From Verrucomicrobiales bacterium (GTDB lineage: Bacteria > Verrucomicrobiota > Verrucomicrobiia > Verrucomicrobiales > Akkermansiaceae), in NCBI GenBank assembly GCA_002729295.1, contig PBTU01000086.1:1-5224 (forward strand): a DNA stretch of 5,224 nt, given 5' to 3'. This document shows, piece after piece, positions 1 through 5,224 of the stretch. Numbering within the stretch: the first letter of the stretch is position 1; each line of letters starts with the position of its first letter. Position numbers and translations under genes: made by a program. The notes under the pieces are model-generated. The model was given only the letters and a program-made list of their open reading frames with translations. It did not search any database and had not been told where the DNA came from.

Positions 1-2
1 GA

Positions 3-77
3 AAGCCCTCCTCTGTGAAGGAAAAATTTGAGCGGAAAGTCAGATCGACGGCCGTGAGATTTTTCTATGATGGATAA
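3..77 (+). CDS. Possible C-terminal tail of an upstream gene (partial, left edge)
   Basis: A + strand frame is open from the left edge to a TAA at 75-77 and gives 24 residues ending in RSTAVRFFYDG. The other two + frames close early (TGA at 16-18 and 29-31), so this is the only one that could carry a gene tail. The composition, lysine- and arginine-rich with a closing aromatic run, is plausible for a protein end. If real, the gene would converge on the ThuA-like gene with stops 17 bases apart. An open stretch of 24 codons is easily met by chance, no family is recognisable, and the segment may equally be plain intergenic sequence. Confidence 0.2.
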   Translation, partial: KPSSVKEKFERKVRSTAVRFFYDG

Positions 78-94
78 AGGAGCCCTGAATGGGA

Positions 95-877
95 CTATTT
101 GGAATTGAGTGCCCAGGTGATTCCGTTGGCGAGAAGGTCGAGGTATTCCTTGGTCTCCATCGTTGAATTGTGATGGCCGAGCGTGGTGCCGAAAACGCGG
201 CCTTTGCCATACTCGTTGACCCAAATGCACACCTGGGCTTCTTTGACTTTTCCGTTGTCGCCCTTGGCGAGGACGGTTGCGGTGTCGAGAACCTCGTTGA
301 CGTTGTAGAGTTCCCCGTTGGGGGTTTTCCAACCGTCGGGCAGGTCTTTCGTCACGGGGTGCTCGATTGTCTTGGCAACTGTGATTGGAGCTTTCGGGCC
401 ATGGTTGCGGGAGCGCACACCGAGGAATTTGACCCAGGTTTTTTCGTCGCCACCCTTGGCTTTCACCTTCCAATGGAACGAATGCATGGTGCAGTGAAGG
501 ACGACGGCGGGGATCCCTTTTTCGTGGACCGCGGCCACTGAATCGATAAACGCTTCGTCAGCCTCTTTGGCATGACATAGGTTGTAAACGACGATGTCAT
601 ACCCCTTTGCCCAGTCTTTCTTACTGAGGTTGGCTTTGCATTCCTTGGCGCTCTTGTCATGGATAATAGTCCACTCGATGTTGAGTCGCCTGCTGAGCCC
701 TTCGCTGATGATTTTCTTTTGGGTTTTGTAATCGTGATAACCTTCGCCGGTCACCATGAGCGCTTTGATCGTCTTTTTCTCATCCGTTTTATTTTCACCG
801 GATGAGATGGCAAAACCAGCCACGGCAATGGCGATGACAAGCGGGAGGAGGGTGCGGAGATTTTTGAATCGTTTCAT
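95..877 (-). CDS. Exported ThuA-domain protein (trehalose-utilisation-like, glutamine-amidotransferase-like fold)
   Basis: This 260-residue protein matches the ThuA family (class I glutamine amidotransferase-like fold). Visible landmarks are an early beta strand ending in a Gly/His loop (KALMVTGEGYHDY, residues 38-50), a central strand GIPAVVLHCTMHSFHW (121-136), the segment EHPVTKDLPDGW followed by GELYNV (172-193), and the C-terminal signature GKGRVFGTTLGHHN (224-237). Residues 1-26 form an export signal: basic MKRFKNLR, a hydrophobic stretch LLPLVIAIAVAGFAI, then a small-residue cleavage region. No lipobox cysteine is present. The start at 877 is chosen because it begins the signal peptide; the frame stays open upstream to 1453, but that part lies antisense to the propeller gene and resembles no protein. 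No clear Shine-Dalgarno precedes it. In rhizobia ThuA acts with the dehydrogenase ThuB on trehalose and related disaccharides through 3-keto forms. The PVC homologues are mostly uncharacterised, so a role in processing an oxidised sugar outside the cytoplasm is an inference supported by the divergent dehydrogenase gene. Confidence 0.88.
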   Translation of the reverse strand: MKRFKNLRTLLPLVIAIAVAGFAISSGENKTDEKKTIKALMVTGEGYHDYKTQKKIISEGLSRRLNIEWTIIHDKSAKECKANLSKKDWAKGYDIVVYNLCHAKEADEAFIDSVAAVHEKGIPAVVLHCTMHSFHWKVKAKGGDEKTWVKFLGVRSRNHGPKAPITVAKTIEHPVTKDLPDGWKTPNGELYNVNEVLDTATVLAKGDNGKVKEAQVCIWVNEYGKGRVFGTTLGHHNSTMETKEYLDLLANGITWALNSK

Positions 878-989
878 GGGAATTGAAGCAATGGGTCTGA
901 CTTTGCAGTGGCCCAAGGGCAAGGAAGAAAAGTTGAAGCTGGAAATTGTGAAAGGACCATCTCTTATTGTGCGTCCCGATACTCCTAAC
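878..989. promoter_or_regulatory. Divergent spacer between ThuA-like and heme-dehydrogenase genes
   Basis: This 112-base spacer lies between two outward-facing start codons and must hold the 5' regions of both genes unless transcription enters from elsewhere. I found no convincing -35/-10 pair on either strand and no strong operator-like dyad. TTGAAG at 933-938 could be a -35-like hexamer for the + gene, but nothing resembling TATAAT lies at the right distance. The call rests on geometry alone. Confidence 0.35.
951..956 (+). promoter_or_regulatory. Candidate ribosome binding site favouring a GTG start at 969
   Basis: AAAGGA here is the only purine-rich Shine-Dalgarno-like element before the large + strand gene. 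It is 33 bases from the ATG at 990, which is too far, but 12 bases from an in-frame GTG at 969. Starting at GTG would add seven residues (MRPDTPN) and give the signal peptide an arginine that the ATG-started version (MQNNVLTLLL) lacks. The spacing is long, and these bacteria often do without Shine-Dalgarno sites, so the choice between 969 and 990 stays open. Confidence 0.25.
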
Positions 990-2660
990 ATGCAAAACAA
1001 TGTCCTAACCCTGCTGCTCACTGCTGTCCTGGCTCCAGTTGCTTTCTCCGCCACAGCCGGCGTTCCTCCTGAACTGGAATCCACCGAATTCTCCAAGTCT
1101 GACATTACTCCTTGTCCGGCCTGCCTTTGCGCCGCTCCGACCGGGGAGGTTTTTGTCGGTGTCGACCTACTCGGTTCGCTCGGAAAAGGCCCCGGAAAAG
1201 GCCGCATCGTCCGCTTGGTCGATAAGGACAATGATGGTGTTGGCGACAAGCATAGCGTGTTTGCGAAAGTCGACAACCCTCGCGGCCTTATCTCTGTCGG
1301 CACCAAGCTTTGGGTGCTGCACACGGTCATTCCGGAGAGCACTGGAAAACTCACAGGGATGCACGTGTCATTATTCGAGGACAAGGACTGGGATGGGGTC
1401 GCTGATGGACCGGGTAAGATTTTGCTCTCCAATGTCAGTCCGCCAAAACACAATCAGGATCGCGGTGCCGATCACACCACGAATGGCTTCCGTCTCGGTA
1501 TCGATGGCTGGATCTACATTGCGGTTGGGGATTTTGGAATCCATGGAGCCAAAGGAACCGACGGCACCGAATTGACGATGCTCGGAGGCGGGGTGGTTCG
1601 CTTTCGTCCCGATGGCTCCGAGATGGAGGTCTACACACACGGGCTGCGCAATATTTACGATATCGCTATTGATCCGCTCATGAACATCTATACCCGTGGA
1701 AATACGAATGATGGCGGGGGGTGGAATGTGCGCTTTATTCACCACATCCAAACGGGTGAATACGGCTACCCGATTTTGTTTAAGAATTTCACCGATGAAA
1801 TTATCCCGGCGCTCGTTGATGTCGGCGGTGGCTCCGGAACGGGAGCGATGTTCCTTCAGGAGGAAGGGTGGCCGGAGAAGTTTACGAACGTTACGGTCAT
1901 GTGCGATTGGGGACGAAGTCAGGCCGTGATTCATCGCCTCACTCCTGATGGGCCGAGTTTTATCCAGGAGCCTGAGACCTTCATCAAGTTGCAACAAATC
2001 ACCGATGTCGACACCGACGCCTCTGGACGACTTTATGCCGGTGCCTGGGCTGGTGCGGGCTACAAGGGGAACTCAGGAAAGGGTTGGGTCTCGCGCATTG
2101 TTCCCAAGAATTGGGAATACAAGCCTTTTGCGAATCCAGCGACACTGAAGGATAGTGCTTTGGTTTCCTTATTGCGAAGCCGTAGTGCCACCGCGCGCCT
2201 CGCAGCGTCACAGGAGTTGATCGACCGACCTGCCGCAGCCAAAGCGGTCGCTTCCGTCGCCATTGATAAAACCGCACCCACCGACTCCCGTGTCGCCGCG
2301 ATTTTCACATACAAGCAGATGGCCGGGGAGAAATCCGTTCCGGGGCTGAGCAAGCTGGCTAAAGATGACCCGCAGTACGTGAGTGGGCGATCCGTGCTCT
2401 CGCAGATCGAAAGAACCAGCTTGGCGGCCTTACTAAAGACCTCTTTATCACGGCACTCCGAGATAAGAATCCGCGTGTTCAGGTCGCCGCCGCCGTGGCG
2501 CTTGGCCGGCTCGGTGATAAGTCTGCAGCTGCCGACCTGCTTGCGATTGCCAAATTACCCGGAGTGGAGAAAGAAGAAGCCATTGCCGCACCCAAACCTC
2601 CCGCTTTCCAAACCAAGGCGGTCAAGGGACATAAGACTCATAAGATTGATATTGATGTGA
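990..2660 (+). CDS. PVC-type heme-binding dehydrogenase, N-terminal part (propeller and first HEAT repeats), broken by a frameshift
   Basis: This is the first half of a large secreted PVC-type membrane-bound-dehydrogenase-like protein (sorbosone/glucose dehydrogenase-like beta-propeller). Residues 1-23 are a signal peptide (MQNNVLTLLLTAVLAP, then AFSATA). The propeller spans roughly 25-375 and carries family landmarks: two DxDxDG loops (DKDNDG at 78-83, DKDWDG at 131-136), KHNQDRGADHTTNG (153-166) followed by GIDGWIYIAVGDFG (170-183), HGLRN (217-221), GEYGYP (256-261) and MCDWGRS (304-310). Helical HEAT-like repeats begin near residue 395. The frame is convincing up to about Q462 (base 2375). 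From there to the stop at 2658-2660 it reads about 95 unrelated residues rich in Arg, Pro and Ser, while the HEAT sequence continues one frame over. As printed the product would be 556 residues without the heme domain. The expected role is oxidation of a sugar or similar alcohol outside the cytoplasm with electrons passed to the C-terminal heme; substrate and cofactor cannot be read here. Confidence 0.88.
   Translation: MQNNVLTLLLTAVLAPVAFSATAGVPPELESTEFSKSDITPCPACLCAAPTGEVFVGVDLLGSLGKGPGKGRIVRLVDKDNDGVGDKHSVFAKVDNPRGLISVGTKLWVLHTVIPESTGKLTGMHVSLFEDKDWDGVADGPGKILLSNVSPPKHNQDRGADHTTNGFRLGIDGWIYIAVGDFGIHGAKGTDGTELTMLGGGVVRFRPDGSEMEVYTHGLRNIYDIAIDPLMNIYTRGNTNDGGGWNVRFIHHIQTGEYGYPILFKNFTDEIIPALVDVGGGSGTGAMFLQEEGWPEKFTNVTVMCDWGRSQAVIHRLTPDGPSFIQEPETFIKLQQITDVDTDASGRLYAGAWAGAGYKGNSGKGWVSRIVPKNWEYKPFANPATLKDSALVSLLRSRSATARLAASQELIDRPAAAKAVASVAIDKTAPTDSRVAAIFTYKQMAGEKSVPGLSKLAKDDPQYVSGRSVLSQIERTSLAALLKTSLSRHSEIRIRVFRSPPPWRLAGSVISLQLPTCLRLPNYPEWRKKKPLPHPNLPLSKPRRSRDIRLIRLILM
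2373..2380 (+). other. Frameshift site inside the heme-dehydrogenase gene (one base apparently missing)
   Basis: Up to here the protein reads ...LSKLAKDDPQ in the frame of the ATG at 990. One frame over, the next codons read VREWAIRALADRKNQ, a textbook continuation of a HEAT repeat (DDPQ-VREWAIRALADRK). A TGA at 2366-2368 in the downstream frame sets the earliest crossover, so the shift is confined to a few bases. Adding a single G after cag (cag-gta-cgt instead of cag-tac-gtg) restores one open frame of about 1016 codons ending at 4039. I see no slippery heptamer of the X-XXY-YYZ kind, which argues against programmed frameshifting. A sequencing or assembly error, or a recent mutation, is more likely. 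Confidence 0.85.
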
Positions 2661-4039
2661 GCAAATGGAAGAAGCTCTATCTCGTGGTCAATGACGGAGG
2701 AGATGGCGACGGCGAAGATCACGGAGCTTGGTTTAACCCGGTATTCGTGAGTGCCGACGGTCGAGAGGTCAAACTTTCCTCGCGTAAATGGAAGACCGCC
2801 AAAAGCGGGTGGGGTAAAATTGGATTCGGAATCAGTGCTACCGGGAAACCTTTGAAGTCGGGAGACGGCAAGGCGCAGCCGGATGGCCTGGGGACTCACG
2901 CTAATTCGACCATCGTCTTCGATGTGCCAAAGGGTGCTGTCAGGTTCAAGGCGCAGGCAGGACTTGCCAATACTTCCAAGGGCAAGGGCAAGATTCAGTT
3001 TACTGTTTCTGATTCGATGCCCTCGTTTGCTGCCGCGAGCAATTCGAAAGAGGGGCCACACGCTACGCCAAACTCACCAATCATCCTACCCCACGTTGCG
3101 GTCAAGGCCTTGGTCGATCTGGAGGCGATCGAGGCCTGTCTCGATGCCGTTGGCAGCGTCAATAGCCGTTCCGCGCTCTGGGCCTTGCGTAAGATTCACG
3201 ATACGAAAGTGGTGGATGGTCTGATTGCCAAATACAGCACGTCTTCGGAGGAAAGTCTCAAAGCTGACATTCTAGCAACTCTCATTCGCATCTATCAGAT
3301 CGAGGCGCCCTACGATGGTTCATGGTGGTGGAGCACCCGCCCGGATACCCGCGGGCCCTATTACAAGCCGATCAAATGGGAAGGCTCCAAGAAGATTGGA
3401 GCCTTCGTGAAGGCTCAGTGGGACGCCGGTGAACACCGCGATATCATTGTGGCCCACAATGCCAAAACCCGATCCGAAATCAAAGGCGTCGACGTGGCCT
3501 CGATCGCCAGCGCTCCCGTCAAGCCAGTTGGACCCAAGGTTGATCTGTCAGCCATCGCGCGAGCGAAAGGCCAGGTCGGGAAGATGTCGATCGAAGACGT
3601 GATGCTCGCCCTCGACAATGTGAAAGGGAAGGTCAAGCGGGGAGAAGAGCTCTTCTCCCAGCAGGGATGTATCGCGTGCCACACTACTGACGCAAAGCAA
3701 CCCGCCAAGGGACCCTTTATGGGACAGGTCGGCGCGGTGTTGACCCGCGAGCAGATCGCCGAATCGATTCTTAAACCGAACGCCTCCATCTCGCAGGGCT
3801 TCGCCACCGTCTCGGTCGAGACCAAGGATGGCAAGGCGCTGGTCGGATTCATCACCGCGCAGACAGCCGACAAGGTTGAGATGCGCGACATTGCCGGACA
3901 AGTCCATATCGTTAAGGTTGCCAATATCAAAAGCAAACATGAGCTGGAGACCTCGATGATGCCGGCTGGTCTCGCCAATTCGCTGACTATGGAGGACTTC
4001 GCCTCCTTGATCGCCTATCTTGCGAGCCAGAAGAAGTGA
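2495..4039 (+). CDS. PVC-type heme-binding dehydrogenase, C-terminal part (HEAT, NPCBM, cytochrome c-like domain)
   Basis: This is the second half of the same protein. Its homologous frame begins at about 2375; GTG 2495 is merely the first possible start codon and lies inside a HEAT helix (VAAAVALGRLGDKSAAADLL), so an independent start is unlikely. Numbering from the restored 1016-residue protein: HEAT repeats to about 545; an NPCBM-type putative carbohydrate-binding domain at about 548-676, seen in LYLVVNDGGDG, GWGKIGFGIS, DGLGTHANSTIVFDVP and FKAQAGL; more HEAT helices at about 700-774; an aromatic motif YDGSWWWSTRPDTRGPYY just after; and a C-terminal heme domain of the Pirellula/Verrucomicrobium type. 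Heme attachment is at Cys894, Cys897 and His898 (CIACH, bases 3668-3682), with SMMPAGL (Met990/991) the likely distal ligand, and a beta-rich insert (ATVSVETKDGKALVGF) between them. The domain set indicates a periplasmic electron-transfer protein that may dock on carbohydrate. The stop is TGA at 4037-4039. Confidence 0.88.
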   Translation: MALGRLGDKSAAADLLAIAKLPGVEKEEAIAAPKPPAFQTKAVKGHKTHKIDIDVSKWKKLYLVVNDGGDGDGEDHGAWFNPVFVSADGREVKLSSRKWKTAKSGWGKIGFGISATGKPLKSGDGKAQPDGLGTHANSTIVFDVPKGAVRFKAQAGLANTSKGKGKIQFTVSDSMPSFAAASNSKEGPHATPNSPIILPHVAVKALVDLEAIEACLDAVGSVNSRSALWALRKIHDTKVVDGLIAKYSTSSEESLKADILATLIRIYQIEAPYDGSWWWSTRPDTRGPYYKPIKWEGSKKIGAFVKAQWDAGEHRDIIVAHNAKTRSEIKGVDVASIASAPVKPVGPKVDLSAIARAKGQVGKMSIEDVMLALDNVKGKVKRGEELFSQQGCIACHTTDAKQPAKGPFMGQVGAVLTREQIAESILKPNASISQGFATVSVETKDGKALVGFITAQTADKVEMRDIAGQVHIVKVANIKSKHELETSMMPAGLANSLTMEDFASLIAYLASQKK

Positions 4040-4088
4040 TCATAGATTAGACTGGGAGAGAAGATGGAACTGCTGGCTCGCCATTGGC

Positions 4089-4125
4089 TCAGAGGCAGGG
4101 TAGATTATTGGCCTTCAGCCTCTGA
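4089..4125 (+). terminator. Inverted repeat before the LamG/TSP3 gene (weak terminator or 5' hairpin)
   Basis: TCAGAGGC at 4089-4096 is a perfect 8-base inverted match to GCCTCTGA at 4118-4125, separated by 21 bases; a further G-C and G-T pairs can form past one A-A mismatch. It begins 50 bases after the heme-dehydrogenase stop. The run after it (TGTTTCTC) is only moderately T-rich, so it would be a weak intrinsic terminator. The right arm ends on the A of the ATG at 4125, so in RNA the hairpin would cover the start region of the next gene. The long loop makes chance occurrence possible. Confidence 0.35.
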
Positions 4126-5224
4126 TGTTTCTCAAAATTTCTCATTCATGGTGCCTGCTTGCTGTCACGCAACTACTCACCCCTTTTTCCGATGCGGCGA
4201 CGCCCGTTCATGAGTTCGACGCCTCAAGCTCGAGTAATGTTCTCTCGGGTTCAACGCTCACCCAGTGGACTGACATTGGCCCCGGCCACAATTACAGCGG
4301 CGGGCTCTTTAATATCGACCTGAATTTCGCCAGCGGGATCACCTTGACGCCGGGCTTTTCGTCCCCCGGGACCAACTTCACCGCTTCGTTTCAATCGACG
4401 GGTGCAAACAATTCAGGGGTCACGCCAAACGGTGAACCGCAAAGTGGTTCGATTGGGAGTGGACTGACTGACGGAAGTGTCGAGATCTGGTTTCGTACCG
4501 ACCTAAGCGACACCAGTCAGCCCAGCCACCAGGTGCTCTGGGAATCGGGCGCGGGAACCAATGGCTTTACCGTTGCGTTGCACACCAACGGAATTTTTGA
4601 TGCGGAACTGCGTATCCTGAAAGCCTGGAGCAATGTCAAAATCGTGGATCTCATCGTGCCCTTGCCGGGTTTTGAATCGAGCGAATTCATCCAGGTTGTT
4701 GTCACCTTCGATGGGGATTCAGCCATCGACAATAACGATACGGTTAAAGTTTATGCCAAAGACGTGGTCGGGAACACGGCCTTTGGAGAATCGACAGGAA
4801 AGGAATTTTCCTCGCTCGCCGGCGGGGATGACACCTGTGTTTTCAGCGCTTGCGGGACTACCAATATTGGCTCCTTCGGTTCCTCGGGGGGTAATCCGGG
4901 AAACACCGTGACTCTTTCCGGATTCAAGGGGGAAATCGCCTTGGTTCGAATTTACAACACGCCGATCTTACTGTCCGACATCGACCTTTCCTATAATGCC
5001 ATCGCCGACCTCGGTGACGATGACAACGACGGCATGACCAACTTCTGGGAAGGAGTGTATGGCTTTGATAAAGACGATCCGGGCGATGCCTTTCTCGATG
5101 CCGATTTGGACGGGCTGAATAACCTTGGTGAATTCAATGCCGGCACCGACCCATACGATAGCGACAGCGATAACGATACCTTGATCGACGGAACCGAGGT
5201 GACCATCGGTTCGAATCCGTTGAA
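4125..5224 (+). CDS. Secreted LamG-like protein with TSP3-type calcium-binding repeats (partial, runs off right edge)
   Basis: An open frame runs from ATG 4125 to the window end without a stop (366 codons seen). Residues 1-24 form a signal peptide (MFLKISHSWCLLAVTQLLTP, then FSDA before ATP). Residues about 28-290 look like a concanavalin A/LamG-type jelly-roll: EFDASSSSNVLSGSTLTQW near the start, SVEIWFRTDLSD, HQVLWESGAGTNGFTVALH, FIQVVVTFDGD, and the typical closing strand GEIALVRIYNTPILLSDI. Two cysteines (238 and 243, CVFSAC) could form a disulfide. From residue 298 come acidic thrombospondin type 3-like repeats: DDDNDGMTNFWEG, DADLDGLNNLGEFNAGTDP and DSDSDNDTLIDGTE. Such proteins in Verrucomicrobiota are usually long, exported, and often end in a sorting or anchoring signal, which would lie outside this window. 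Binding to glycans or other surface ligands is inferred from the fold family. No good Shine-Dalgarno precedes the start; a TAG at 4101-4103 closes the frame upstream, so no ATG start further upstream is possible. Confidence 0.85.
   Translation, partial: MFLKISHSWCLLAVTQLLTPFSDAATPVHEFDASSSSNVLSGSTLTQWTDIGPGHNYSGGLFNIDLNFASGITLTPGFSSPGTNFTASFQSTGANNSGVTPNGEPQSGSIGSGLTDGSVEIWFRTDLSDTSQPSHQVLWESGAGTNGFTVALHTNGIFDAELRILKAWSNVKIVDLIVPLPGFESSEFIQVVVTFDGDSAIDNNDTVKVYAKDVVGNTAFGESTGKEFSSLAGGDDTCVFSACGTTNIGSFGSSGGNPGNTVTLSGFKGEIALVRIYNTPILLSDIDLSYNAIADLGDDDNDGMTNFWEGVYGFDKDDPGDAFLDADLDGLNNLGEFNAGTDPYDSDSDNDTLIDGTEVTIGSNPL

Noticed and set aside
48..55. Palindrome ACGGCCGT as a terminator or operator for the ThuA-like gene
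   Set aside because: Eight bases without a loop or a following T-run on either strand; expected by chance.
170..541. 123-codon + strand open frame
   Set aside because: It is antisense to the ThuA-like gene, which has a signal peptide and ThuA motifs in the other direction.
878..1453. Upstream in-frame extension of the ThuA-like gene on the - strand (192 extra codons)
   Set aside because: It lies antisense to the propeller gene, is low-complexity Ser/Pro/Thr-rich, and precedes a clear signal peptide at 877, which would not be internal.
1371..1997. 208-codon - strand open frame
   Set aside because: It is fully antisense to the propeller domain, whose + frame shows unmistakable family motifs; the antisense translation resembles no protein.
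2366..2385. Programmed -1 ribosomal frameshifting at the break
   Set aside because: No slippery heptamer is present at the crossover and no obvious strong downstream hairpin was seen; a lost base explains the data more simply.
2376..2660. Tail of the first dehydrogenase frame as a genuine alternative C-terminus
   Set aside because: The sequence is Arg/Pro/Ser-rich without repeats or motifs, while the overlapping frame continues the HEAT repeats exactly.
3415..3978. 187-codon - strand open frame (and a second one at 3548-3940)
   Set aside because: Both are antisense to the cytochrome-like C-terminal region that carries CIACH; they are shadow frames.

Overview
The window looks like a chromosomal stretch from a bacterium of the Planctomycetes-Verrucomicrobia-Chlamydiae (PVC) group, most likely a free-living Verrucomicrobiota. 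The main reason is the central gene, whose domain order (six-bladed dehydrogenase-like propeller, HEAT repeats, NPCBM-type domain, C-terminal CxxCH heme domain) is a hallmark of large secreted proteins in Planctomycetes and Verrucomicrobia. Secreted ThuA-like proteins and long LamG/TSP3 surface proteins are also typical of these bacteria. Weak or absent Shine-Dalgarno sequences fit too. The assignment is an inference from protein architecture, not from a marker gene.

Layout. Bases 1-94 hold no complete gene; a short open frame ending at 77 could be the tail of an upstream + strand gene. On the - strand, 95-877 encodes a 260-residue exported ThuA-domain protein. A 112-base divergent spacer (878-989) separates it from a large + strand gene running from about 990 (or GTG 969) to 4039. 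That gene is interrupted by one apparent -1 frameshift at about 2375. As printed it reads as two overlapping pieces, 990-2660 and 2495-4039; restoring one base gives a continuous protein of about 1016 residues. After an 85-base spacer with an inverted repeat, a third gene starts at 4125 and runs off the right edge. It encodes a secreted LamG-like protein with calcium-binding TSP3-type repeats.

How the genes may work together. The ThuA-like protein and the heme-bearing propeller protein are divergently arranged and both carry export signals. In PVC bacteria these two families often sit together or are fused, and ThuA in rhizobia is tied to oxidised (3-keto) disaccharide metabolism. A periplasmic module that oxidises a sugar or glycoside, passes electrons to a covalently bound heme and processes the oxidised product is a reasonable hypothesis, but no substrate can be read from the sequence. 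The LamG/TSP3 protein may bind glycans or other surfaces; its link to the other two is only proximity.

I see no CRISPR array, tRNA, rRNA, insertion sequence or phage gene. The window is not an obvious novel system; the points most worth a second look are the frameshift, the NPCBM domain inside the HEAT array, and the divergent ThuA/heme-dehydrogenase pair.
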